The position numbers and the translations under genes are program-made. A stretch of DNA of 46,185 bases from Lichtheimia corymbifera B2541 (Eukaryota > Mucoromycota > Mucoromycetes > Mucorales > Lichtheimiaceae), in the NCBI GenBank assembly GCA_000697475.1, contig JNEU01000630.1:1-46185 (forward strand), given 5' to 3'. Below are positions 23,401 through 35,205 of this stretch, in pieces (the first letter of the stretch is position 1; every line of letters starts with the position of its first letter). The notes beneath the pieces are model-generated. The model worked only from the letters and a program-made list of their open reading frames with translations. It made no database searches and was not told the DNA's origin.

Positions 23401-26400
23401 TCGTCATTAAAAATGCTAAGCAAGTCAGCGTATTTGGCATTGAGATGCCTTGATTTTCCAAATGCTCCATAGCCAGTGTAGAGATCGACAGCCTAGGTTA
23501 CAACAAAGATTTACAATCAGTCATTGTTGGGTGGCAACAAAGAGCTTGGTTATTGTTTTGTACCTTTTTAATCAAGTTGTATGCAACATTACGTATCCCT
23601 TGTCGGTAATAGAAAGCACCAGAAATCTCATGTGCTATACAAAGCTCCAGATACCATCCTCCTTCACGTGCTTGATTGATAGCTTCTTCGTATAATGAAA
23701 TGGCCTCCATGACACGATGATGCCCGTCAAGACTTGCGAGTTCTGCTTCAACCAACGTCCAATATAGGGAGTAATTAACACGGCAATGCTGCATTAACTC
23801 GTATAAAATCTTTTGGTTGATGGCCACTTGCTTGATGCAATCATCCAATGTCTCGTTGTTGTCACGTGCACGTGCAATGAGAGCAATAGAATAATAAAAC
23901 AATGCCACGAGTGAATGCCGCATGCCAGGAACTTGAGCCAATGTACGATAACAGAAATTACCAAGATCAATGGCTTGCTCGTAATGCTCGTATAACGTCA
24001 CGGCAATGATCTTGTGAGATTGGTACCAATTGAGAGGGATATCAGAGGCCGAGCCTAATTTCATGCAGCTCTCGGTGATAAAGTGTTCATCGTTAAAGCC
24101 ATCATCACCATCAAAGACCTTGCCATCTTCCCAATAGGTACGCCCCATTAATGCTTTGACCACTTGCACTGCTGCCATCGCCATCACGTTGCGATCGGTT
24201 GTCTCGGACCACTTTATGGTTTGGTCAGCGCAATCTTGGGCTACCGGAAGTACATCGCTGAGGTGATGTCCCGTTTGGAACAAATTTGTGCCGCGATTCA
24301 GTTGACCATAAAATTCGAAATCTCGGTCTCCTGCTGAAGAAGCGTGCTGCGTGCCAGAATACAATAATGGGGTTGAATCTCGATAATGGCGGTTGAAATG
24401 GCCGATAAAGACTCCGTATAGGAGATAGGTTCGATCCTTCTCATAATTGCCCCCATGGCGATCAGCAAGTACTATACCAAGTTGTCCCATTTTCTATATT
24501 AAAATAGACAATCATCTGCTTAATATTCATGTCGCATACATACGAGGATATAAATATATGTGCTTACCTCGGCAGCTGCATAGTTTTTATACATGTGGAT
24601 ATAGCCAAGTGCAAGGAATTCACATGCAATGCTGGCAACAGGAGCCATACCGTGTTTCAGTGCCATGTTGACAACGCGCGTTGCGCATGTGCTCATTTCA
24701 TACATTTGTGCAGTCCAATAGAGCAAATGGGTTCTATAGTCATATATGAATACGAGTTAAATGAATCGGATGGTAAGCTATTATCTTACAGCTCCTCCAA
24801 GATATCCATTGTTGCCAGCACATGGGGATCATCCGCTAACTTGATATTGGGTATTTGATCAATTCCAATTTCCTCAATCGCTATTTCAAGCTGCTTGTAT
24901 TCTTGGTCCATAGCTTCTTTTGAATTGCCCTTGAATAAAAATCTCTCGTTACCGAGATCTTCCAAGCAAGTAAGCAATGAATCACGCCCATCATGTGGCC
25001 TCCGCTCCAAGAGATAATAACGTGATTGGACAAGATAGGCAGCTTTCCGATCCAGAGCGCTTTTGGCATGCTTGAAAACGGTTGCCATCAATTCCACGGT
25101 CGTTTCATTATCGCCCATCACAAAGCTGAGAGCCAGCGCATTGATGTACACTTTTAAACTGCTGGCATAATGATCTTCATCCCAATCCTTTTCAGGGTTA
25201 CCGAGTCTTATAGCTGACTTGTAATAATTGAAGGCCATGTTGTGAGCACCAGATTGACGGCCTTTACTGCCTGCATCGATCAGCAGCATTCGATAGGGTT
25301 CTTTGTCGTCCATAGTATTCAATAGCTCTTGGCATTTTAACAGATGGTCGGCTACCAGAAATGAATCCACGGTTTTTTCTACAGAATCACGCCTTGTCAG
25401 TGAGATCCGTAGATGATAAACGACCCATCATTATTACCTTGCATCATATGCTGTGCAATTTTTAGGTGGATTTTGGCCCGTGCGCCAGGTTTTACGAGCT
25501 CACCAGCTGCTTGTGTGATGCGATCATGACTCCATTTGAATTCACCATCACCAATGGGCATAACGTACCCTTCTTGTATCACTGTGTGTAATCCACTAAT
25601 GGGATCATAGGCCTTGCGGCTTCCAGATGCTGGTGACATGGTTGTATTTGTGGATCGTTGACTTGTCCCGCTGAATTGGGTGCTATCGGTAGCTGTGTCG
25701 GCTGACATTACACTACTTTTATCGCTGTTGCCGTCATCGCTCTCATCATCCGATATTGATCCTGCCATCAATGCTTTCACTGTTGACCATGAGAATGTGT
25801 CGCCAACGAAGGATGCCAGCTTCAGCAATTGCTGACCATGATGAGGCAGCTCCTGCAGCCGAGCAACCATGAATGACACATCAGCTTCCATGGTATCCAA
25901 AAAGGTGCCTTGCTCTATACGTTCACGGTCGTATTCCCAAACATTGAATTCCCAATTGAAATAAATATGCTTCTTGCGTTCCAACATTCGTAGTAGCTGT
26001 GCAGCGAAAAATGCATTGCCGTTGGTTTTTCGATGAATAAGCTCTGCAAGCGGCATTACATAACTGCGATCTGTGGTATCACGCTGGCGATGTAACGTGT
26101 CACAAACGAAATCGGTCATGGAATCCATGGTCAACCTCCCCACTTCGATGAATTGGATGTTCGCATATTGATTCTCAAGGAGACTTGATTGCTTGCTATT
26201 CATCTCTTGATCACGATATGACATGAAAACAAGGATATTGACCTTTGATAGAAGCAATGCAAGCAAAACATCCACGGAAGGATCATCTAAGACAACAGCT
26301 CTCGTTATTATCCATGCAGTAAGCAAACATCCGTCATCAACGCCTCGTTTCCTACCAGCTTGATGTAGATCGTCAATAAACTAAACCATAACATAGTCAT

Positions 26401-28543
26401 CAATAGCTGGTGTAGAATACATATAGCTCATCTATGGGACTTACAATGGTTATCATCCGCCAATTGGATACGGCACGAAATACTTCAATATACAAATTGT
26501 GAAAGCGTAATCGGGCCTCGACATCATCCACCTGGAATTGCGAGATATCACGTATCGTTGTAAATTCATCTTTCTCTCCGGTAGCAACCAGCAGCGACTT
26601 TAGCTCCGGTACTCTGTCTGCCAACACAGCAATGTTGGAGAATTGCGAGCCCAACCATGCTTTCAAATGATCACCAAACCGGCATACTTCTTCCTCGGTC
26701 TCAGATAATATCTGCTGCAATGCTTGTGAAAGTAGTCGCAGCATGCCGCTATATGGGACTTTGTTTCTCGAGTCAAACTTTGTCGATGTAATATACCTTG
26801 GAAACCATCACACGTGAGCATATAGTAAACAACTCCTTGTATACAAAGTCATCTTACCCACTCTTTCTTGCCAAGGGCTGCACAACATTAAATAGAGTAG
26901 ACTTTCCTATATAGTAGATGTGGTTGATAACTCGGTTCTTTTAGGAGATAGCATCCACTAACCAATGCCTCCAGGTCCATAGATACCGACAACGGTAGCT
27001 GCTTGCTTTCCTCCATTGACCGATACAAGCCTGCTACTTGTGCTGGAAATGTCACTAGTATCATGTCCAGGGGGTGAATTCGGGGTTGATGATGATTTTT
27101 GTTCTGTGTCAGGGTCGCTGTTACTATACGTCTCCAATGAGCTACCATGTCTGCTACTGCGGATTTTGACGGGTTTGTATTGGCTCACGAAAAGCTCGAT
27201 GATATAAATCATTCTGGATATGATGGGCTGACGACCGTATACGGTACGTGGTATCATGAACACTGATGCAATGTCATGTTGCGCCAGTGGAAATGAGGGG
27301 ATGACCTAAAATTGACATAGTTAGATATATATGGTAAAAACGGTGATCGATATGACTTTCCCCTTTCGATCCCATTATCCCAACCTGTCAATTGGATAAT
27401 GGTTCTCGATATCCAGGTACACCCATTTCACTACTCGTTCACTTTTATATCTCCTTTTTGAATCCTTACCCCAGTATCTCCTGTAGTCAGTCGCTGAAGG
27501 CACTCCTCAAGATCGCATTTTACGCCGTGCATGCTCATGTATCGATCGTCTGGTGTTTTGCATACCATTTTCTCAATGATGTGGGATATAATTTCAGGGA
27601 CGTTCAATTGGATATCATGTACAGCTGGCATTTTTCGACTCAATATGCTATTAACGATTTGTAATGGACCTCCTTCAAAGGGTAGTTGGCCTGTCAACAG
27701 CACAAAGAATACAACGCCCAATGAGTAAATATCGGATCGATGATCAGCCATGTATGTGGTACGACCCGTTTGCTCAGGGCTAATATAAATCAGGCTATTT
27801 TGCATGATCGCTTGGTTCTTTTGGTACTTTCGCCATCCTTCGCTCGTGAGATATTTTTCAAAAGAGGCATTACCACTGCTGCCATTGACTGCAAAGTTCC
27901 ATAATCGGACACCAGTGGCACCATCCCATCGAAAGGCATCCATGTTGATTTGACCATGCACAGTACTGTGGCGATGAATAAACTCCATGATATCGGTGCA
28001 TCGTATTGCTAATCGTAAAAAGGTGCCAATGTCGTCAATGGTACGATTGGAGAATTGTTGATCATTATAGGCGTCGGCATAAATAGCGACCGCGAGTCCG
28101 CTCGATGATAAGTGGGTGTACTCCACAGGGCGCACTAAAACATGGATACATGGCTTAATCAACGATACATTATTAAAATTTGGATACGGATAATGACATA
28201 CCGAGATACTGAGGTCCATCGGCTGTCTGGTAGAGCTGTTTGATGATGTAATATTCACGTTCGAGTTGAAAAGTGTTGTTTGACACCTTGGCAACCACCG
28301 CCGTTTTGTCAGATAGCCTATTATTACATAATCCATCTATCAGTGCCACCTATTATGCGTCATTGATTTCGAGATGCGTTACCTGTATCCATTGATAAGG
28401 CTGATATTATTATTACAGCGATCCACGCTTGGTATACGCGTTGCATTTACAAAATGGTAGCCCGTTATATGGAGAGCATCTGCCAATCGAGATCGAAAAG
28501 TGTTATCAGACAAAGATCCGCTGCTTGATTCTGTGCCAGCCAT
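20447..28543 (-). CDS. HHK-3: group X-type hybrid histidine kinase, 2288 aa, 19 exons
   Basis: Closest relative of HHK-1; it has the same intron set and many equal exon lengths. Exons (transcript order, minus strand): 28543-28383, 28317-28202, 28134-27470, 27305-26963, 26906-26858, 26796-26445, 26380-26356, 26286-25438, 25378-24790, 24733-24568, 24493-23564, 23492-23205, 23149-22611, 22556-22392, 22321-22055, 22000-21788, 21720-20936, 20865-20571, 20516-20447; in frame throughout. Key sites: HGQ 152-154 (no catalytic Asp); Walker A lysine ~430; FIDD 563-566; GAF ~1515-1685; H-box His1726; N-box and GTGLGL present; decayed receiver ~1930-2155; acid pair split by the penultimate phase-1 intron; acceptor D2214; TKP loop. 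The receiver starts E-D-N-V-V where the other copies have E-D-N-P-V. The 5' flank carries the inverted partner of the HHK-1 flank, so gene and flank were duplicated together. Expected partner is an HPt protein elsewhere. Confidence 0.93.
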
Positions 28544-30409
28544 AGAGATAAAAGGGAAAGAAAAAGGTGATGGATAGGCAATGCATATTAAAAAAAGTGT
28601 AAACCAAGATGCGGGGGTTGGATTTGTGGAGACAGAAAGGGGAAAAGGGAGGTTTGCGGATGAAGTCGGCTGATACGTTTGTTGGTAGATGAGAACCAGT
28701 GTGTGTACAAGGGGCGTCAAAAGATATCAAAACAAATAGCCTAACGAACGTCTGTGGGTGGCTTAAGTTGAGTTGACACTTATCCAGCTCCTCCTGCATG
28801 GTGCAGTTGCTGGTGGGCTACTACTTTATTCTTTGGATGTTCCATCATATCTTGATCTAATATTACTGTCGAGTCCTTTCGGGTTAGGTACGATATTACA
28901 TAGATTCTGCCTGCGTTACCATCATTAATGAAGTGCACGAGCCATACATGGTAGGACGCGGCGATCGCATTGAAAATGTGTTGCTCTTGCAAGATAACCT
29001 GTTAGTCAGGGAGCTCTTGCTCCAAGGAGGTCCCCAATATCAAGGAGCTGATTTGGCTCTTTCATTAACAGCATGTGCATATCAATATGTAGTACGAGCG
29101 AAAACGACTTGGCACTCATGTTCCCGCTCTCTTCAATTCTCCTTTTTTTTCTCTCGATCCTGTCGCCAAATCTGGCAGATGTATAAACACACTGCTATAA
29201 ATGGTATAGATCGCTAGCCACTAACGTGGAGTAAACGCCACTGTACATTTGCATCTGGGTTCATAGTTGGTTCTTTATTGTCACTAGATGATTGAAAAAA
29301 CGCAGCATGAAGTCATGACCTAAAACGGATTGCATGGTGTCACCGCATGTGATAAGAGAACTGGTTATGGTGTTCATTCAAGGCCTGTAGCTGGCAACAA
29401 TCACCGTGATGATACGATCATTGTAAACCCATATGGCAGGACACCACGTAACATATCGAATGCGGGGATGTTGTAATAAATTTGGGGACCAGCAACTCAA
29501 GACAAGACTTGTCGTATCTTTCTTCCTCCTCTACTTTATCCCATTCGCGACATCCCCACCAAGGTAATGCTCTTACCGGTTGTAGGGTATTAATGTATTG
29601 CTGATATCCATAGGCAGGAGGTGTAGAGGGTGGCTGTAGCCAAGGTGATCTCGTCGCTCTTCTTGTTCGTTGTCATGCCGCTCCACGCTTGGGGTCAACA
29701 GGTACAATCAAAGCCCAATGTAGCAGAAGAGTTTATTCCATTGACGTGCTTCGTGTATAGACGGCAACATTGGCTTCAAAACGTTCGCTCATTTGGCTTG
29801 TTGTCGCGGCTCGGCTACACTACTCCATGGTCTTCGGCTTTCAGCAACTCAACAACACAAGTCTTTATACATATGAAGGATGCAACAAGCGCAGTGGACA
29901 AAGGCAATAGAAAAGGCGTATAACGTAATGGATGATGATATTGGTCAGGCAATGCAGCTTTGGGCATTTTCTCTCTTTGGGTTCGACTCCCAGCCTGTAC
30001 CTTTTGGCCATTTGGCTCCTTTCTTGTGGTGTATGTTTATGAAATCATAAATATACACATTTTCTGATACAATAAAGAGTTGGATGGCATCATGAGAAAA
30101 AGCGAGCTTCAGGACGACTGTCAGATCCGTGTGCATTATTGGATTCATTGGGTTTATGCAAATTGAGTAACGATCCCCGCATTCCGACGTGATCTGAGGC
30201 CATGACTTTTCATTCATACAATAACTTATACATCTTCCTTACTGGATGTTGTTTACGTACCTTCTTTAACGCAATCACAATCCCACCATTTATGCAGTAA
30301 CTTCTCAACAACGCGTGCGTAACCACCACGTGTCATTTCACACCGAGAACACCTAGCCTATAGGTTATCCGACACAATCAATTAGAAGCAACAGCTCCAT
30401 CACGCTTCT
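28544..30409. other. HHK-3 upstream spacer, no confident gene
   Basis: Pyrimidine-rich stretches on the HHK-3 sense strand near 28590-28660 fit a promoter or 5' leader. Between about 28800 and 30400 I find no frame with recognisable motifs or a convincing exon chain. The frame at 29630-29923 has a hydrophobic start but begins at GTG and has no supporting context. A T-arm-like sequence at 29974-30001 is listed separately. Confidence 0.35.
29974..30008 (+). other. tRNA T-arm / B-box-like sequence (possible tRNA relic or SINE)
   Basis: TTGGG-TTCGACT-CCCAG forms a 5-bp stem with a standard seven-base TTCRANY loop, contains an exact Pol III B-box (GGTTCGACTCC, 29980-29990), and is followed by CCTGTACC and a TTTT run. 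The same 18 bases (TTCGACTCCCAGCCTGTA) occur on the minus strand at the right edge (46168-46185). No acceptor partner (GTACAGG) lies at tRNA distance upstream, so it is not an intact tRNA gene. Confidence 0.35.
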
Positions 30410-31960
30410 TATTGTATAGTAAAACTCAAAGGTACCTGTTTCTCAAGGTTCTCAAAATGAAGCGTGGAGTCTTTATGAGAACGAAATTGATCAGCATGAC
30501 CGAGAGCATCTTATGTGAAAGTTTCAGGTTCAACGTATGCAATCTCGGGACATGGGCCGTCCGCATTACTTTTGTTCCGCCCGTTCTCCACACTGTACCC
30601 TCCCATCCAAAAAATTCAACAATGAAGTGTGTGGTTTTTAAATGAATGGAGTTGATCAGCATGACTCAGAGAACCTTCTTACCAATTTTCAGGTTCGAGA
30701 GAGGGAATTCCAAGGTAATCCATAGTAATCGACATTTCATGGATTTGGACGGACGCGGAATTTCCGTCGGTCATAGTAAATCCAACATTACATCCTCTCA
30801 TTCAAAACTTTTAAATGAAGCGTGAGGTCTTTATGAGAACGAAATTGATCAGCATGCCCGCGAGCATCTTGTGTGAAAATTTCAGATTCGAAATGGGCAT
30901 TCTCAAGGTTATGGGCCGTCCACACTACTCATATTCCCATTCATTCATCGTCCGACGCTCCCATTTTAATTCTCACAATGAAGCCTGCCACTTTAATATG
31001 AATGGAGTTGATCAGCATGTCAACGCCCAGGGTCCTGAACAAGTTTGACGATGGAGATGGACAATTGCGGGGGTGTGCACTATGCACCCTACTTGCTCTC
31101 CGTCCGCCCTATATTTGGGCTGGCCGGCATTCAAAATGTACATAATGAACCATGCGGTTTTTAAATGAATGGAGTTGATCAACATGTGCGAGAGTACCTT
31201 CTGACCAAGTTTCAAGTGCGAGATGGGGAATCCCAAGAAACTACATACTAATGGACCTTTTCATAAATCCGGCGCTTTCCCAATTTCCGCCCATCATAGT
31301 AAACCCCACATTATGTTCTCCCTTTCGAAATTTTCAAATGAAGTGTGGGTTCTTTATTAAGACAAAGTTGTTCAGCATGTCCTAGAGCATATTGTGTGCA
31401 GGTTTGAAGTTCGAGACAGGCAATCCCAATATGTATCATGCATTGATATCGGTGTATATGGATATGTCTGACTGCCAGACAGATTTAATTTCCACCTCTT
31501 CCACTCACACTTTATTTCCCTCTTCTTCCCATTCTCAACTGTTGCCCCATTCAAGTACAAGTATAACCTGCGAACGATTGTCCTGCTTCACCCCACCATG
31601 TCAATGCTACGACTGGCTTGATCTGATTGCCTTTGACTGAATGGCAAGTTCCATGGCGTGTGGACCCCCACTACAGCAACACCCGCTTTCCTTGACATTG
31701 CACGTTCCCTCGTACACTCTTCTGCCACAACCAATCGCAACAGCATTCATTCAGCAGTTGCAATTAGCAAGGTCCTACTCTATTGTACTCAAATAGCGTT
31801 CATAGCCTTGTCACTCTACTACAACACACGCTCTTGCACCACCCCTCTGCCATTGCCAAAGATAACAGCAGTTTCTATTAGCAAGGCCTTTACTCTATTG
31901 CCTCGTGTTACTTGCAGCAACCTGCTTTGATACATATGGATTCTAAAGGATGGGATGCCA
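30410..31960. repeat. right arm of the inverted repeat, six ~165-190-bp tandem units
   Basis: The plus strand matches the minus strand of 250-1870. The core TTGATCAGCATG (or a near copy) recurs at about 30486, 30654, 30842, 31010, 31175 and 31364. Spacing is 165-190 bp, and GAACGAAATTGATC and GAATGGAGTTGATC unit types partly alternate. Most units share an [23 protein letters not shown] block before the core and a TTTCAGGTTCGA-like block after it. Beyond 31450 the similarity continues through non-tandem sequence into the gene relic. The array lies 1.9 kb upstream of HHK-3 and is oriented relative to that gene as the left arm is to HHK-1. Confidence 0.75.
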
Positions 31961-32590
31961 TATCAGCCATCAAATTCAGCGCACTACAAGCAATCCCCAC
32001 CTGGTTGAGATGCGATAGGGCACCAGCCGGATGAAAAAGGAAGCATATCAGCAGCAATATGGTTATGGATGGATGGATTGATGGGATCCAAGTGCAGTGG
32101 TTGCTTTGGTTACTTGTCGCGTCGTTAACAGGAACGATCACGTGGATACGGCTGAGGACGATGATGGATTGATGAAAGATGTTCTACAGCCATGGATGAT
32201 ATTGGAGCACTCGATTCAATGCATGCAGCAGCTATTTTCCAACCATGGATGAAGGATCATTATGCCTGCAGTAACAAAGAATACAATGACACAATTATTC
32301 CTGTTGCCTCGATTTGATTCACCCGTATCTTAGTTCAATTCGCAATGCTGTCCCTTTATCATACTTGTTTGTTAATATCCATACTACCCCGTCCTATTCT
32401 TCGACGAATTTTATTATTAAATGAAAATTGGATTCGACATAACAATTAGAGGGGTATCGATCACTTGGTTGATATCTGGATTGAAAGGGGGAGTAGACTT
32501 TGACATCATCGTATCCAGATGCTTTTGCTCTCTTGTCACAGCATTATTACTACATTCACTAGATCTTCCTGAATTACACCCTGATAGTAG
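31930..32590 (+). pseudogene. decayed fragment of unidentified gene, copy 2
   Basis: The plus strand aligns with the minus strand of 33890-33230 and, more weakly, with 300-1. Shared protein-like landmarks are W-D-A-I-S-A-I-K near 31960, then L-D-S-M-H-A-A-A-I-F-Q-P (about 32208-32245), and K-E-Y-N-D-T (about 32280-32297). A downstream block near 32455-32540 matches copy 3 at a GSLG...KGE...TSS.DAFA pattern. These blocks fall in different frames with stops between them, so this copy is not functional. The family is unidentified. It points away from HHK-3. Confidence 0.5.
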
Positions 32591-33229
32591 AATGCAAACG
32601 GCGAGTGTATTATGCATGGAAATCCTGTTGGAGTCCGGGTGCGTGTGGAGGCCCGTAACTGCTGCTGGCATAGGTGTGCTCGGACATACGATGCTGCCAA
32701 ACATGCCATGGTACATCTTTTGCATCTTTGTTACAGCCAAGTCAAGATTGCTAGTTGTAAACTTTAGAGATACAGGCATCTTTATGTTTTATATATGTTG
32801 TAAGCGTAGTGCTATATGGCAAGTGGTCTTTGTTCATTGTCAATCGTCGCGCCCATATTAGAGCGAAAGATGCAGAATGACCTATTTGTGTAACTAGTCG
32901 ATATGGCTATGAGTTGAGGGGTCGATTGCTATTGGTGGAAAGTGCATGAAGTAGCACCAGCACCATTCGCTTTGATAAGGTCCGCCCATTGGCCTTGTGG
33001 AATGGCTCGTTCTTATATAGGGCTGCATAAGATCGTGTTGGCTAAAGCTTGTCATAGGTACGCATGGGATGTTCATGCAATCGTGCCACATTGTACCACA
33101 GCTGACTCTTGAACGTAATGAATTAATCTTAAGATGAGCCAAGCTTATAAAACATGCACTACATTGGGCACCCTCACTTTGAGTTTATTGTCTTTGCAAT
33201 CCAAGCCTTTGAGGATTTCCTCTGCCTTT
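32591..33229. other. spacer without a supported gene
   Basis: Overlapping open frames run on both strands (the longest starts at 32421 and ends at 32861). The first part of that frame lies in the decayed repeat above and the rest shows no motif, repeat or splice-compatible pattern. I see no other feature here. Confidence 0.3.
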
Positions 33230-33890
33230 CGTCTATCATCCTGTGAATTTGAAAGCCTGAACGATGTATTATGTCACAAGAGAACAAAGGCGAAGGCATC
33301 TCGATCCGATGATGTAAATGATCCAATCTCGCTTTCCCCTTTATAACCTGGAAACCAACCAAGTGATCCACATCTCCCACATATGAGCTGATAGTACGAT
33401 ACCCTTCTAATATTTGTTGAAATGTAAAAATGGAGGAATAATACATGGTACATAATGTGGACGTTTATCAAATAAACACGATATAGGAACAGCACTGCAA
33501 GTTGAATGAGATACGTGGAGTGATCACAGGGATACTAGTGTCATTGTATTCTTCGTTGCTGCCGCCATAAACATCCTTCGTCCGTGGTTGGAAAATAGCT
33601 GCTGCATGCATTGAATCGAGTACTCCGATATCATCCAGAGAGATATAAGCCCTCTCATCACCGTCATCATCCCCAGCGGTAACCAAGTAGTATGACCCAT
33701 CGTACATGCTAACGACGCGACAAGTAACCAGAGCAACGTTCCATGATCTTGCATCCCTGCACTTGACTGCATCCATCCATCCATAACCATGGCAAGTCCA
33801 ATAAGGAAGAGCCATGTGATCGCTGCTGATGTGCTGTACTGCAGTGCATTTGATAGCTGATATGCTGGTATCATCCAAACTGAATATCAT
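33230..33890 (-). pseudogene. unidentified gene fragment, copy 3 (best preserved)
   Basis: A minus-strand frame of about 140 codons (33890-33468) contains the landmarks S-I-S-A-I-K, an acidic D-D-D-G-D-E run, L-D-S-M-H-A-A-A-I-F-Q-P and E-E-Y-N-D-T. A second coding-like block (about 33400-33275) carries C-G-R-C-G-S-L-G-W and S-S-D-R-D-A-F-A. An exon boundary between them is possible, but I could not build a complete gene with a secure start or end. It may be a truncated gene or a relic. Two more degraded copies exist in the window. It lies upstream of HHK-4 and diverges from it. No known family is recognised. Confidence 0.4.
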
Positions 33891-35205
33891 GTCGCGCGCT
33901 AGACATTAAATAATGATCACTGTTAATCACCACCTCTTATTCAATGGCCCCATCCATCCCCTTTCATACTTTGATAAATGGGTGAATCACTAAAAGCAGC
34001 TTTTAATAGTGTGCTGTTGGCCGATGACATATGTACTCGATCAATGCATCATGCATAACCAATGATGTATAAAGCACAAAGGTGTATTGCGAGTATCCAA
34101 GGACGAGGAAACTATAACGAGGATGTAAAGAAGGCGGGCTTTGTTGCATGTATTGCCTGATCTTGCTTGCGATGGTCGCCTAGGTAACATGGATGTCGAT
34201 AGATACATTGGTGGTTCTGAAGCTAACAATAAGGTATGCTCTGGCCAGGTGGGAGAAGGCCACTTCCCACTCCCGGTTGGGACAGGCAATGGTGGCGAGT
34301 CAAACAGAAAGGTCACCAGCGAAGGTCAGGGTCCAATGTAGTGAGCATCACTCGCCAAACGACGGTGTATTTTTTTCTGTCGCTGCTGCTCGATGAAACT
34401 TCATGATGGGAAAAGGGGAGAGAAGGAAAGAACAAACCAGCTGCTCAACCCTTTCTAAAAATGACTGGTTCAGCTCCGCAACCGCCACATTGCAGTACAC
34501 TTTCTGCGTGCAGCACTTGTATAGTTATCTTTTACTTGATAAATACAATAAACCGAAGATGTTTTACGCGTGGTGTGGTTGATATGAATACGGATAGTCT
34601 ATGTTTCTCCTGAAACGCGGGACAATGATCTAGAACAAAAGAAAAATCATGAATGTTTCAGTGGCCAAAGGCCGCGTGTGATACTAATACATTTCTCATA
34701 TCGAAAGGTTTCATCAACAGAAAAGACACAATTTTATAGTAAAAGTGAATCAAATGAAGGAGGCTGAAAGAAAAAAGGGGTTTTTGGATGGATATACCAC
34801 AAAAGACATCTACATCGGGAAGAAGAAGGGGGTGGGGCCAAGATCTTAGAATTAGATCGGGTCTGACACATGGAAATGGGATGTTGATTACTGCAGGTAT
34901 TCTTGTTTAGTTGGGAGAGGCAAGTAGATGAATGAATCTAGCATGCAGAATAGCTAACTCCTCATTATTTACTAAGCTTACGGAGGTGGTGTAAAAGAGG
35001 TATAGCATGCATTGTGCAGGATAAGAATGCAGCAGCATGAAAAGGATTGTGTAACAACAAGCTATGGTTGCTTGGAACCACGCCTAAAATGGAGCTCTAA
35101 TACATCACCCCTTTTACGCACAACCCCACAGCATGGATTTTCCATGGATCGCGGCACTTGATCGATCCATGTATCTCCCTCTCTCTTTCTTCTTCCCATC
35201 CAATT
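33891..35205 (+). promoter_or_regulatory. upstream region of HHK-4
   Basis: About 1.3 kb with no supported gene. It becomes AT-rich and purine-rich between 34400 and 35000. It ends with a pyrimidine tract CTCCCTCTCTCTTTCTTCTT (35173-35192) immediately before the HHK-4 start codon, the kind of CT-box seen before many fungal genes. The ~175-bp tandem repeats present upstream of HHK-1 and HHK-3 are absent. Confidence 0.45.

Noticed and set aside
29630..29923. 97-codon frame with a hydrophobic, signal-like start
   Set aside because: It begins at GTG, has no upstream in-frame ATG or splice context, and no recognisable motifs; a fungal gene is unlikely.
29914..30001. Complete tRNA gene using an A-box-like TAACGTAATGG at 29921
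   Set aside because: The proposed 5' acceptor strand does not pair with the 3' strand after the T-arm, and the D and anticodon arms do not form.
32421..32861. 146-codon plus-strand frame, the longest in the spacer
   Set aside because: Its first part lies in the decayed relic, where the homologous copy uses a different frame. The opposite strand is equally open and no motif is present.
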